From contig JBMOKJ010000003.1 in the NCBI GenBank assembly GCA_049315325.1, forward strand, positions 62,001 to 126,000: a stretch of 64,000 bases of DNA. The letters are read 5' to 3'. A program made the position numbers and the translations under genes. This DNA comes from CAXXIC01 sp049315325. Lineage in GTDB: Bacteria; Bacteroidota; Bacteroidia; Bacteroidales; UBA7332. Position 1 is the stretch's first letter, and the number at the start of each line of letters is the position of its first letter. The notes below the pieces were generated by a model. It worked only from the letters and a program-made list of their open reading frames with translations. It ran no database searches and was not told where the DNA came from. Below, one piece after another: positions 25,993 to 34,755 of this stretch.

Positions 25993-27177
25993 TTATCCAC
26001 CGCAACTCATTTCGCCGGCATTCTTTTTGGCAGAGAGTAGTTGATAAGCACCTTTCACCACCACTTTGGATGTTTTGAGGTTCATCGAGCCAGGCAAAGT
26101 GATGGCGGTGTATCCGTTTTCGGTGACACCCTTCGCCACTTCTACCATGCGGTATTCGGTGAATGGTTTGCCGCCTTCCGTTTTATTCTTCTCGAATACG
26201 AAAATGTACTCTTTGTCGTCGAAGCGCACCACGGCTTCGGACGGAACAGCGGTAGTGTTGTTGCCCGATGTTTCGATGATGGCGTTGACGTACATTCCAG
26301 GCAAGGTGTTTTTGCATATACCGTTCACTTTTGCATAGACGTTGTAGGTCTTATCCGAGTTGATGGACTTGGCAGTTTGGTAGATGGTGGCATCGTGTTG
26401 CTCGGTTTCGTTGTTGATGTAGAAACGAATCTTCTGACCGATGGAGACTTTATCAGCATCTTTTTCGAACAGTGTCAGATTAAGCAACAATTGGTCGCTA
26501 TTCACGATTTCGAAGAGCACATCGGACGACGAAACGTATTTGCCTATGCTGATATTGACCGCTTTGACGCAACCCGAAATGGGTGAAACGACCGATACCG
26601 AGCTGTTGATATTTTCCTCCGTCAAGTGTTTGGGATTGATGCCAACCAATGAAAGTTTTTGTTCCAACGCTTTGAGGTTTGCTTTCAGATTTTTGTATTC
26701 CGAAGTCACCTGCTGCAAATTCTTCTGCGAATATACATCCTCTTTGTAGAGTTCGTTGTGCCGACGGTATTCTGCTTGAGCGTATTCGAGTTTGTTTTTC
26801 ACTTCAAGATAATTCTGCTGAATGTCCACAAACTCCTGATTGGTGAGAATAGCCAACACCTGACCTTTGCGGACAGCAGTTCCGGGTGTGAGTTGAATGC
26901 TCTTCACAAATCCGCCCATCGGTACGCAGACGGTTGCCATGTCCTGCGGCGAAACAGTGACTGTGCCGTTTACCTTTAGGCTGCCACTCATAGAGCGCAT
27001 TTCGAAGCTACCGAGTTCAATGTTAGCAAGTTTGATTTGGTCGGCCCGTAGTTCGACGATGTTTTCGGGGAGATTTTCCTCTTCCTTTTCTGTGCTTTTT
27101 TGTCCGCCTTTGCACGATAGTAAGGCGATGGACATTACGAGACAAGCTGATATAGTTTTTATCGATTGGTAGTTCAT
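25993..27177 (-). CDS. RND efflux periplasmic adaptor lipoprotein (CzcB/CusB type)
   Basis: 394 residues with a lipobox ('MSIALLSCKGG'), so it is probably anchored in the inner membrane. The membrane-fusion layout is visible: a biotinyl-lipoyl half motif ('GGFVKSIQLTPGTAVRKGQVLA'), a long alpha-hairpin (about 120-180), the second lipoyl half ('VVSPISGCVKAVNISIGKYV'), a beta-barrel and a C-terminal membrane-proximal domain. A terminal 'EMSCGG' may bind metal. It links the inner-membrane pump to its outer-membrane channel, both encoded by the adjacent fused gene 11 bp upstream. Confidence 0.92.
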   Translation of the reverse strand: MNYQSIKTISACLVMSIALLSCKGGQKSTEKEEENLPENIVELRADQIKLANIELGSFEMRSMSGSLKVNGTVTVSPQDMATVCVPMGGFVKSIQLTPGTAVRKGQVLAILTNQEFVDIQQNYLEVKNKLEYAQAEYRRHNELYKEDVYSQKNLQQVTSEYKNLKANLKALEQKLSLVGINPKHLTEENINSSVSVVSPISGCVKAVNISIGKYVSSSDVLFEIVNSDQLLLNLTLFEKDADKVSIGQKIRFYINNETEQHDATIYQTAKSINSDKTYNVYAKVNGICKNTLPGMYVNAIIETSGNNTTAVPSEAVVRFDDKEYIFVFEKNKTEGGKPFTEYRMVEVAKGVTENGYTAITLPGSMNLKTSKVVVKGAYQLLSAKKNAGEMSCGG

Positions 27178-27188
27178 AATTCGTTCTA

Positions 27189-30100
27189 TTAAAAGGTTTT
27201 ACCAGTAATATAATCTATGGAAATAAGTGTTTGGTTGTAGCTGTTGAGCGCATCAAGGTAGTTTTGTTTGATGGTTAAGGCGCGCGTCAGATTGGTGATG
27301 TAGTCGAGGTAATCCATCGCACCGGAGCGATAGCTGCGGGTAGCCTGCTCGATGATGGTGTTGGCTTCGGGGATGGCCTGGATTTCGTAATAACCGACGC
27401 TTTGATTGTATTTGGCATATTCGTTCATCAACGAACGGTAGTTGCCTGCGAGCGACTTTTCGGCGTTGTCGGCATCCAATTCAGCTGCTTTCTGTTTCAG
27501 GTTTGCAGCTTTCACTTTTGCTTTATGAGGCGCAAACCACAGAGGAACAGCGATTCCCACCTGAATTGCGTTGAAGCGGTCGCCTATGCCGAACGTGCGC
27601 GGGATGCCGTTCACCTCTTGCACGCCTTGCATCGTTTGACTGACGTATCCGACGCTCAAATCGGGTAACATTCGGCTGATTTCCAGCTTCTTTTCTACTT
27701 TCGAGGTTTCGATTTGTTGCTTTTGATATCCGATGGAGGGATTTTCTGCCAAGTTAGGTTGCTCACTCTGTGGAAGCACATTGATTCGGTGCAGAACAGT
27801 ATCAACAAGTTGCAGAGGCGATTGTATGTTGAGCAACGTTTGCAATTTTTGCTCATAAATAATGAGGTCAGCACCAACTTGTTGCAGCTGATTTTTGGCT
27901 TCCATGCTTTGGGAGCGGGCGGTCATCATCTCCAATCGATTTGTTTCTCCAATTCGTGCACGGAGTTCGGCTGCACGGAAGAAACCACTGTACAGACTGT
28001 CCTGATACTGAAGCAATTGTTTCTTCGAATGAAGATAAACCAACTGCCAGTAGATTTGCTTAACTTGGGTGGCAATTTCGAGTTGCGACGCTTTCAGTTC
28101 CCATTCGCTGCATTTGATGTTCGCTTTCGCGAGGCTATTTTGGTGAATGTAGACCGTGGGGAAAGCAAACGACTGCGACACCGAAATGCTGTTGTCTTTG
28201 GTGTGCGAATTGAGTTTCCCGTATTCTCCGCTAATGGTCGTTTTGGGAATGTCCCACGAAGCACCTTTCAACGCTTTCTGCACGCCGACCGAATAGGCAG
28301 ACGAACGAACAGTCAGGTTGCTGTCCAACGCCGTTTCGATGGCTTGTTTAAGAGAAATGGTTCTTTGTATTTGCGCATTCAGTGTGAAAGAAAACAAAGT
28401 CAAAACAACTACGATTGACAAGGTCTTCGCTGATTTCCGCTTAAAGAAATTCTTGAAAGAGTACGACGAAAAGAGGATGTAAAACACTGGCAAAACAATC
28501 AACGTGAGCAGTGTAGCCGTGATTAACCCTCCTATGACGACGGTTGCCAACGGTTTTTGCACCTCAGCACCTGCAGAGGTAGAGAGCGCCATGGGCAGAA
28601 AGCCGAGCGATGCCACTGCTGCTGTCATCAATACGGGGCGAAGACGAGCATGTAGTCCTTTTTTGACACGGTCGGTGAGGTCGATGATGCCCTCCTTTTC
28701 GAGGCGGTTAAACTCTGCAATCAGCACAATACCGTTGAGCACTGCCACGCCAAAAAGTGCGATGAACCCAACACCTGCCGAAATCGAAAAGTGCATATCG
28801 CGCATCCAAAGCGCCACCACACCACCAATCGCCGACATCGGAACGGCTGAGTAGATAAGCAGACTTTGCTTCACCGAGCGGAAGGTGAAGTAGAGCAATA
28901 CAAAGATGAGCAGCAACGCGACAGGCACCGCAATCGCCAATCTGTTTTTGGCAGCTACGAGGTTTTGGAATTGTCCGCCGTAGGAAATTGAGTAACCTGT
29001 TGGCAGCTTGATTTGCTGTTCGATTTTGGACGACACTTCGTTGATAACGCTTTGCACATCGCGGTTGCGGACGTTGAACCCGATGGTGATGCGACGCTTC
29101 GTGTTTTCGCGTGATACTTGTGCTGGTCCCGATTTGATTTCGATGGTTGCCACTTGTTCGAACGGTATTTGTCCGCCATTGGGCAGTGCAACGGAGAGAT
29201 TTCTCACATCGTCGAGGCTTTGACGGTAATCTTTGTCGAGGCGAACAACGAGCGGAAACCGTTTCTCTTCGTCGAACACCACACCTGCCTGACTACCTGC
29301 GAATGCGGCGCGCAACGTTCGGTTCACATCCTGCACTGTCAGTCCGTATTGCGCCATTCGGTCACGGTTGTACTCCACCTGCACCTGCGCCAGTCCGGTC
29401 ACTTTTTCGACGTTAATGTCTTCCACGCCTTCTATATTGTGGATTATTTCTTCAATGTTATTGGCTTTTTCTGCCAAAGTATTGAGGTCGTCTCCAAATA
29501 GTTTGATGGCAATGTCTTGCTTCGAACCTGAGAGCAGTTCGTTGAAACGCATCTGTATCGGTTGTTGGAACTCGAATTTCACGCCTGCCAGCACTATGAG
29601 CTTTTCTTCCATCTGTTCCACGAGCTCTTCGCGGGTTTTAGCAGAGGTCCATTCGCTTTTGGGTTTCAGGGTGATGATGTAGTCGCCCGTCTCCATCGGC
29701 GTCGGGTCGGTGGGGATTTCTCCTGCACCAATCTTGCAGACGGTGTGTTTTATTTCGGGGAAATTTTCGAGGAGAATTTTGTTGGCTTTCTGCACCATTT
29801 CCACCGTATTCGAGAGCGAACCACCTTGCAGCGTGATGACTCCAGCAGCCAAATCACCCTCTTCGAGTTGCGGGATAAATTCTCCACCCAAGCGCGTGAA
29901 CAGTAGTAAACTCCCCAAGAACAATCCCAACGCCGATAACGATACCAATCGCTTCCGACGAAGGGCGAAATCAATTATTGGAGAAAAGGCTGCTTGAAAC
30001 CAACCCATCAATCGGTCGGAGAAGTTGGGTTTGTGCGTGATCTTTTTGCTAAGAAATAATGCAGAAGCCATTGGCACATACGTGAGAGACAGAATGGCTG

Positions 30101-31571
30101 CACCCACCAATGCAAATGCCACCACTTGCGCCATTGGTCGGAACATTTTCCCCTCGATGCCAATCAACGCCATGATGGGCAGATAGACAATGAGGATGAT
30201 GACTTGTCCGAACGTGGCGGTGCTCATCATGCGTTTTGCCGATTGAAACACGTTTTCGTCCATCTGTTGCTGCGAAAGTTTTTCGATGCCCTGATGATGC
30301 GTTTTGCTCATCGTGATGCGGTGCACCACACTTTCTACAATGATGACAGCACCATCCACAATCAATCCGAAGTCAATGGCTCCAAGGCTCATCAGATTGC
30401 CCGATACGCCGAAGAGGTTCATCAACGCGATGGCAAACAGCATCGACAGCGGAATGACCGATGCCACCACTAGTCCGGCACGAAGATTACCCAACAACAA
30501 GACGAGAATAAAGATGACAATCAGTGCGCCTTCGAGCAGGTTGCGCGATACGGTGCCAATTGCTCTGTCCACCAAGTCGGAGCGATTGAGGAACGGCTCG
30601 ATGGTGACACCTGCCGGCATCGATTTCTGGATGGAAGCAATGCGCGTTTCCACATTCTCCACCACCTGATGCGCGTTTTCGCCCTTGAGCATCATCACCA
30701 CACCACCCACGGCTTCTGTGGTGTCGATGATCAACGCACCGTAGCGAGTGGCGCTGCCGTATTGAACAGTTGCCACGTCGCGCACCAGCACTGGAATGCC
30801 CGATGCGCTGTTTTTGACCACGATTTTCTCGATGTCTTCTATCGACTTCACCAACCCGATGCCGCGGATGAAGTAGGCCGTCGGTTTTTTGTCGATGTAA
30901 GCACTGCCTGTGTTTTCGTTGTTCTTTTCGAGCGCATCGAAAATGTCGGTCAGCGCGAGGTTCATGCCGCGCAGTCGCTCGGGGTTGACGGCTATTTCGA
31001 ATTGCTTTACAAAACCACCGTAGCTGTTGATGTCTGCCACGCCAGGTGTGCCAAGCATTTCGCGTCGCACCACCCAATCTTGCAGCGTGCGCAGCTCCAT
31101 CGGATTGTATTTGTTTTCGAAACCTTTCTCCACCACCAAGCGGTATTGGTAGATTTCGCCCAACCCTGAGGAGATGGGTGCGAGTTCGATTTTCGCCAAA
31201 CCTGAGGGAATGGACTCTTCGGCCTCGCGGAGTCGTTCGCTCAACTGCTGGCGCGCCCAATAGACATCGACATTGTCTTTGAACACCACGGTGATGACCG
31301 ATAGCCCCAACCGCGAAATAGAGCGTAACTCGATGATGTCGGGCACATTGGCTACTGCCACTTCGATGGGTGCGGTGATGAAACTCTCCACCTCTTGCAC
31401 TGCGAGCGATGGTGCTTGTGCGATGATTTGTACTTGGTTGTTCGTGATGTCGGGAATGGCATCTATCGGTAATTGGGTGAAGGAATAGGTTCCCCAACCG
31501 ATGAGTGCGACGACGAACAATCCGACGATAAATTTATTTTTTATCGAAAATTGTATGATACGTTCGATCAT
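27189..31571 (-). CDS. Fused CzcA-type RND metal pump and TolC-like outer-membrane factor
   Basis: 1460 residues. Residues 1 to about 1045 are a complete heavy-metal RND pump. The TM4 motif 'DFGLIVDGAVIIVE' resembles CzcA/CnrA-type divalent-cation pumps (Zn, Co, Cd, Ni) more than the Cu/Ag pump CusA. After the last pump helix comes a second hydrophobic stretch ('TLSIVVVLTLFSFTLNAQ') that looks like a signal peptide with a cleavage site. About 400 residues of TolC-family coiled-coil outer-membrane factor follow ('ISLKQAIETALDSNLTVR', 'YRSGAMDYLDYITNLTRAL'). Similar fusions are known in Bacteroidota. The product may be cut into two proteins at the internal signal. Confidence 0.93.
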   Translation of the reverse strand: MIERIIQFSIKNKFIVGLFVVALIGWGTYSFTQLPIDAIPDITNNQVQIIAQAPSLAVQEVESFITAPIEVAVANVPDIIELRSISRLGLSVITVVFKDNVDVYWARQQLSERLREAEESIPSGLAKIELAPISSGLGEIYQYRLVVEKGFENKYNPMELRTLQDWVVRREMLGTPGVADINSYGGFVKQFEIAVNPERLRGMNLALTDIFDALEKNNENTGSAYIDKKPTAYFIRGIGLVKSIEDIEKIVVKNSASGIPVLVRDVATVQYGSATRYGALIIDTTEAVGGVVMMLKGENAHQVVENVETRIASIQKSMPAGVTIEPFLNRSDLVDRAIGTVSRNLLEGALIVIFILVLLLGNLRAGLVVASVIPLSMLFAIALMNLFGVSGNLMSLGAIDFGLIVDGAVIIVESVVHRITMSKTHHQGIEKLSQQQMDENVFQSAKRMMSTATFGQVIILIVYLPIMALIGIEGKMFRPMAQVVAFALVGAAILSLTYVPMASALFLSKKITHKPNFSDRLMGWFQAAFSPIIDFALRRKRLVSLSALGLFLGSLLLFTRLGGEFIPQLEEGDLAAGVITLQGGSLSNTVEMVQKANKILLENFPEIKHTVCKIGAGEIPTDPTPMETGDYIITLKPKSEWTSAKTREELVEQMEEKLIVLAGVKFEFQQPIQMRFNELLSGSKQDIAIKLFGDDLNTLAEKANNIEEIIHNIEGVEDINVEKVTGLAQVQVEYNRDRMAQYGLTVQDVNRTLRAAFAGSQAGVVFDEEKRFPLVVRLDKDYRQSLDDVRNLSVALPNGGQIPFEQVATIEIKSGPAQVSRENTKRRITIGFNVRNRDVQSVINEVSSKIEQQIKLPTGYSISYGGQFQNLVAAKNRLAIAVPVALLLIFVLLYFTFRSVKQSLLIYSAVPMSAIGGVVALWMRDMHFSISAGVGFIALFGVAVLNGIVLIAEFNRLEKEGIIDLTDRVKKGLHARLRPVLMTAAVASLGFLPMALSTSAGAEVQKPLATVVIGGLITATLLTLIVLPVFYILFSSYSFKNFFKRKSAKTLSIVVVLTLFSFTLNAQIQRTISLKQAIETALDSNLTVRSSAYSVGVQKALKGASWDIPKTTISGEYGKLNSHTKDNSISVSQSFAFPTVYIHQNSLAKANIKCSEWELKASQLEIATQVKQIYWQLVYLHSKKQLLQYQDSLYSGFFRAAELRARIGETNRLEMMTARSQSMEAKNQLQQVGADLIIYEQKLQTLLNIQSPLQLVDTVLHRINVLPQSEQPNLAENPSIGYQKQQIETSKVEKKLEISRMLPDLSVGYVSQTMQGVQEVNGIPRTFGIGDRFNAIQVGIAVPLWFAPHKAKVKAANLKQKAAELDADNAEKSLAGNYRSLMNEYAKYNQSVGYYEIQAIPEANTIIEQATRSYRSGAMDYLDYITNLTRALTIKQNYLDALNSYNQTLISIDYITGKTF

Positions 31572-31573
31572 AG

Positions 31574-31690
31574 TTATTAGTAATTAGCAAATGTGAGAAT
31601 TAGCAAATTAGCAAATATGGGAAAAGGTAAATTAGCAAATTAGCAAATGTGAGTATTAGCGAATTTACTAATTTGCTAATTTGCTAATTA
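31574..31690. repeat. ATTAGCAAAT repeat cluster with 19-bp inverted repeat
   Basis: The spacer before the pump gene consists of repeated ATTAGCAAAT words. Two copies in tandem at 31630-31648 are mirrored exactly at 31671-31689, giving a perfect 19-bp hairpin with a 22-base loop. The right arm overlaps the stop codon of the small gene at 31684. A related cluster lies between nifB and the ferredoxin gene. Confidence 0.8.
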
Positions 31691-31995
31691 AAACACTTGG
31701 GCGGTTGCCAAATGGCGGAATAGAGGGATGATTGGAAGTCGGTGCGATGCACGGAAGAGTATTCCTGCATCAGCTGTAAATCGTTGAGATAGATAAATGT
31801 GGTAGCTTGCACAACAGGTGTGGCGCAGCAGACGCAAGTGCAGAATGGCGAGCAATCGTCTTGCCCCTCGGGGTGTTGCGAATGTTCTGTTTGCAGTTCA
31901 GTTTTTGTCAACGAATGACCGGGCGCATCGATGCAAGGGATGGCGGAGAGCACCATCACAAACAAGGATAATAATATTGCCAAAGCTCTTTTCAT
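31684..31995 (-). CDS. Small Cys/His-rich exported protein of the metal-efflux locus
   Basis: 103 residues from the ATG at 31995 ('MKRALAILLSLFVMVLSAIP'). A longer reading to 32031 adds 12 residues before the signal peptide and is less likely. After the signal comes a metal-ligand-rich segment ('HSQHPEGQDDCSPFCTCVCC') and a short C-terminus that ends 'WQPPKCFN'. It resembles small proteins (DUF6660-like) that often precede CzcA/CzcB genes in Bacteroidota. It may bind metal in the periplasm and hand it to the pump. It is the first gene of the efflux set. Confidence 0.75.
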   Translation of the reverse strand: MKRALAILLSLFVMVLSAIPCIDAPGHSLTKTELQTEHSQHPEGQDDCSPFCTCVCCATPVVQATTFIYLNDLQLMQEYSSVHRTDFQSSLYSAIWQPPKCFN

Positions 31996-32082
31996 TCTGA
32001 GGGCAAAGATAGCGAATAAACTGTTCTCCACTATTCTGTGAAGGAAGAAAATAAAGGGGAATAAGAAGATGAATCTTGAGTT

Positions 32083-32616
32083 TTAGTCCGCTTTTTGTTC
32101 TACTTTGATTAGTTTATTCACGTCGTAACCTCTTTTTGCAATTTTAGCAAGTAATTCGTCGTATAATGGCTTTTCTAATTGAGGAGTGCGAGAGAGAATC
32201 CACAGATAGTTGTCGGAACTGCTGCCGATGATTGCCCATTGATAATTCTTATCCAATTCAAGCACAAAGTAATCGCCATAAAAAATCCAAAAGAAGGATA
32301 CTTTTAGTTTCGAAGGTATGTTTGGATCGGGGATTTTTGCTTTTCCTATCGCTTTAGTTCTCTTTCCATCTAAAGTTCCTTTGTAGCCGCTGTTCACAAC
32401 CTTTATTTTGCCATCTTCCCGCATTGAATAGATGGCAGTTACGCCAACCATTCCGCGTTCGAAGCTGTGGTCGTAACGCGCAATTTCGTACCATTTGCCC
32501 AAATATCGCTCTACATTAAGCTCTTTGACTACGGTTTTATCTATCATCTTGTTTTTACCCGAACAGGCTGTTGTTAGAAATAGTAGGGACAGTGTGAAAA
32601 GAATAATTTTCTTCAT
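32083..32616 (-). CDS. Bacterial lipocalin lipoprotein
   Basis: 177 residues from the ATG at 32616 ('MKKIILFTLSLLFLTTACSG'). The lipobox 'LTTACSG' makes it a lipoprotein. The longer reading to 32658 would place 14 residues before the signal. Lipocalin signatures are 'ERYLGKWYEIARYDHSFERG' (GxW motif), 'TAIYSMREDGKIKVVNSGY' and 'YLWILSRTP'. Like E. coli Blc it probably binds lipids or hydrophobic molecules at the outer membrane. The gene appears monocistronic. Confidence 0.93.
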   Translation of the reverse strand: MKKIILFTLSLLFLTTACSGKNKMIDKTVVKELNVERYLGKWYEIARYDHSFERGMVGVTAIYSMREDGKIKVVNSGYKGTLDGKRTKAIGKAKIPDPNIPSKLKVSFFWIFYGDYFVLELDKNYQWAIIGSSSDNYLWILSRTPQLEKPLYDELLAKIAKRGYDVNKLIKVEQKAD

Positions 32617-32872
32617 CGCAATTTTTGGTCTTTTTAATAAAACAAGAGTGCAAGCCATTTAGTTTATTCATACATCAGCAATACGGAACGAATGTAGCGA
32701 TAATAGTTGCATTCTAAATTCTAAAGCTGAAATTTATATTAGTCTAATGATTTATTTTTTGTTTTCAAAAGGTGTATTTATAAAATTTTGACTCAACTAT
32801 TGAATTTTTTCAATCTTTTCAAACCAAAATGGTCTTTTTGCTGTTTTGAAGTGAAAACTAACCATAACTTTT

Positions 32873-33574
32873 ATGCAAACTCAGACTCCCGAAATAATCG
32901 AACAAAAAGTTCGTGAATTGATTACAAAAAAACTGTTTATCAAAGAGGAAGAACGATTTCTGAATAACCCTGGATCTATGACTGCGCTAATGGAGGATAT
33001 TGTTTTGCTTGCAAAGTCCGATAATGATGTGCTTCAGGCAATGAACTACGACGAATCGGACGAATCGCGCCAAATTGATCTCGAACTGGTGGCTGCTGAT
33101 TATGCCCCCGAAATATCGGCATACTCTTTTTATCTTGCTGCAATGCTGACCGAAACCAGTGAAGAGGAGATTTACGATGGAGTTTTCCTTGCACTCAACT
33201 CCGATTCGAAACTACTCGAGCGACGACTACATCAGATGATGATGCAATCACTATCCGTCAGAGTATCTGAGAAAGATGCCGAAGCGTTGGGTGTAGATCG
33301 ATGGGCATTGATTAGCAATTTTGCCAACGAAGTGAAGCTGATTGCATCGCACGAGTCTATAGCTGAAGCGGTTGATGCAGCATTCGAAGAGTACTCAACA
33401 CATCCTGAGCTTAAAGAGGTTAGCAAAGAAGATATTGAGCGCGAGTTCAATCGTTTTGCCCCTTTGGCAGTCAACGAAATAAATTCCTACAGACTGGCTT
33501 TAGAAATCAGCCAGCAAAGTGCCGACATCAATATGGTGTTGGCTATGGTTCAGCAACTGTTGAGGGTGGAGTAA
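32873..33574 (+). CDS. Unknown, probably all-helical cytoplasmic protein
   Basis: 233 residues, no signal peptide or membrane segment, acidic. The predicted structure is almost entirely helical, with repeated 'LxxALxxDxx' style segments and clusters of Met (for example 'HQMMMQSLSVRVSEKD'). I do not recognise the family. It is followed by hairpins that could end transcription, and it lies just left of the molybdenum/nitrogen-fixation island on the opposite strand to the Nif11 operon. No link to that island can be shown. The coding signal (open frame, codon use like its neighbours) is good. Confidence 0.75.
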   Translation: MQTQTPEIIEQKVRELITKKLFIKEEERFLNNPGSMTALMEDIVLLAKSDNDVLQAMNYDESDESRQIDLELVAADYAPEISAYSFYLAAMLTETSEEEIYDGVFLALNSDSKLLERRLHQMMMQSLSVRVSEKDAEALGVDRWALISNFANEVKLIASHESIAEAVDAAFEEYSTHPELKEVSKEDIEREFNRFAPLAVNEINSYRLALEISQQSADINMVLAMVQQLLRVE

Positions 33575-33628
33575 AGGAGCAGTTGAATGCTGTAAAATAG
33601 GTTTTGCTGAAAAGCACGCTCTGACTCT

Positions 33629-33676
33629 GACGCGAGTTTATGACTCGTGCCTCTTTTTTAGCAGTTTGAAACTGCT
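33629..33676. terminator. Tandem hairpins with T run
   Basis: A short stem (CGAGT / ACTCG) followed by CTCTTTTTT, then a perfect AGCAGTTT / AAACTGCT hairpin. It lies about 55 bp after the helical gene and is terminator-like. Confidence 0.5.
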
Positions 33677-33920
33677 TTGTAGTAACAATTACTTTTTTAA
33701 ATATATAGTTACAAACTTGCTCCAAAGAGGGATTGATTTAATTTCTTTATTGCTTCCGTAATTAGACAATATCTGTTATATCGATAGTCCCAGCAGAGAC
33801 AAACACAAATACCAGACTATCGAAAAGCTGCCGATTGAGTAGCCCATCCACGAATTTACGCAAAATAAGCAAATGCTGTATGGGCGAACGAGTGAGTTCT
33901 TTTCGATGAAGCATTTTTTG

Positions 33921-33949
33921 CTTACTTTTTTTTGCGTAAAAAAAGTAAG
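33921..33949. terminator. 12-bp perfect inverted repeat with T and A runs
   Basis: CTTACTTTTTTT and AAAAAAAGTAAG pair around a 5-base loop. It could end either of the two convergent transcripts and resembles common Bacteroidota intergenic hairpins. Confidence 0.5.
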
Positions 33950-34027
33950 TCCGGCGGAAGACGAAATATTTAATCATTGTACAAGTGTAATATAATGCAG
34001 CTGAGTTTTTCAGCAAACCTTAAATAT

Positions 34028-34267
34028 TTAAGGAAAAATCGCATAAATCACTTCAGCCTGCTTGATTAAATCTGCCTCTTCCACCGTCTGACAACGGAGA
34101 TGCACCATATCGAAGGCGATGGGAAACTCTTCGGGGATAAATCCCACGCCGCTCTCTTCGAGCATTTGGTGCAGCTCCCGTTTGTTGTCGCATCGGTAGC
34201 AGGTTCTTCTGAAATCCTGATCGTCGGTGATGCGTCTGATAAATTGTATGGCGTTGTTGACAGACAT
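34028..34267 (-). CDS. Nif11-like small protein
   Basis: 79 residues from the ATG at 34267 ('MSVNNAIQFIRRITDDQDFR'). The longer reading to 34357 runs into the preceding gene and is rejected. The opening helix, the 'D.DFR' step and the 'LHQMLEESGVGFIPEEFPIAF' segment match the Nif11 domain, first noted in nitrogen-fixing bacteria and later as a leader-peptide fold for RiPP precursors. A CYRC pair lies at residues 23-26. The C-terminus is not Gly/Cys-rich and no modification enzyme lies nearby, so a stand-alone nif-linked role is more likely than a peptide precursor. It is the last gene of the mop-trmO-nifX-like operon. Confidence 0.75.
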   Translation of the reverse strand: MSVNNAIQFIRRITDDQDFRRTCYRCDNKRELHQMLEESGVGFIPEEFPIAFDMVHLRCQTVEEADLIKQAEVIYAIFP

Positions 34268-34305
34268 AGTTCGTTCTTTTTTATGTGTAAATAAATCTAA
34301 ACCCT

Positions 34306-34740
34306 CTAATCGGTATCGCACACAGCCGATGCGCACGAGCTGCATCCGCTGTCGCATCCGCCATTGCCTATGGCGTCGAACAACGAATAGTTCGGCAGTT
34401 CGAGGGTGTGAAACAAGTGCAGGTTTTGCTGCAGGTCGTTTCCGACCGATTTATACACCTTTATACCATTCTCCTTAAACAGTCTGAGCGCCATCATTTT
34501 GATATGACTGGTGATCACACTCTTGATGTTCAGGCGGTTGAGCTCGGCTACCACGTTGCCTTCGAGGTTTATGGAGTGGTTGGCGTCGATCCAGTTCATG
34601 GTTTTCGACTCCGAATTGTAGAGGCAGACGTGCTTCGACGTATTGAAACCGTCGGCAATGGTTTGCTTGTAGTCGTGATCGTTCACGACGGGAATAATCA
34701 CATTCATAACGTTAAATTTTTTTGTGTCAATTTTAGTCAT
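34306..34740 (-). CDS. NifX/NafY-like cofactor-binding protein with Cys-rich tail
   Basis: 144 residues, or 133 if the internal ATG at 34707 ('MNVIIPVVNDHDY') is used; that ATG sits exactly at the domain start. The body resembles the dinitrogenase iron-molybdenum cofactor-binding domain (PF02579): 'ADGFNTSKHVCLYNSESK', 'LNRLNIKSVITSHIKMMALRLFKENGIKVYKSVG'. The last 18 residues hold four cysteines in a C-x3-C-x2-C-x4-C pattern, unlike the plain domain, and could bind an Fe-S cluster. The likely role is to hold or shuttle FeMo-co, NifB-co or a precursor. It lies 15 bp after the TrmO-like gene and 38 bp before the Nif11-like gene. Confidence 0.85.
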   Translation of the reverse strand: MTKIDTKKFNVMNVIIPVVNDHDYKQTIADGFNTSKHVCLYNSESKTMNWIDANHSINLEGNVVAELNRLNIKSVITSHIKMMALRLFKENGIKVYKSVGNDLQQNLHLFHTLELPNYSLFDAIGNGGCDSGCSSCASAVCDTD

Positions 34741-34755
34741 TAAGTCTCCTGTTAA

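Larger units (their letters stand above)
33575..34027. other. 453-bp spacer made of small repeats and hairpins
   Basis: Lies between the unknown helical gene and the Nif11-like gene, which converge here. It holds hairpins at 33629-33676 and 33921-33949. An 84-codon minus-strand open frame (33762-34016) exists, but its composition is hydrophobic and low-complexity and it crosses the second hairpin. I see no support for it as a gene. Confidence 0.5.

Noticed and set aside
33762..34016. 84-codon minus-strand open frame in the spacer before the Nif11-like gene
   Set aside because: Low-complexity hydrophobic composition, overlap with a perfect hairpin, and no recognisable domain or start context.
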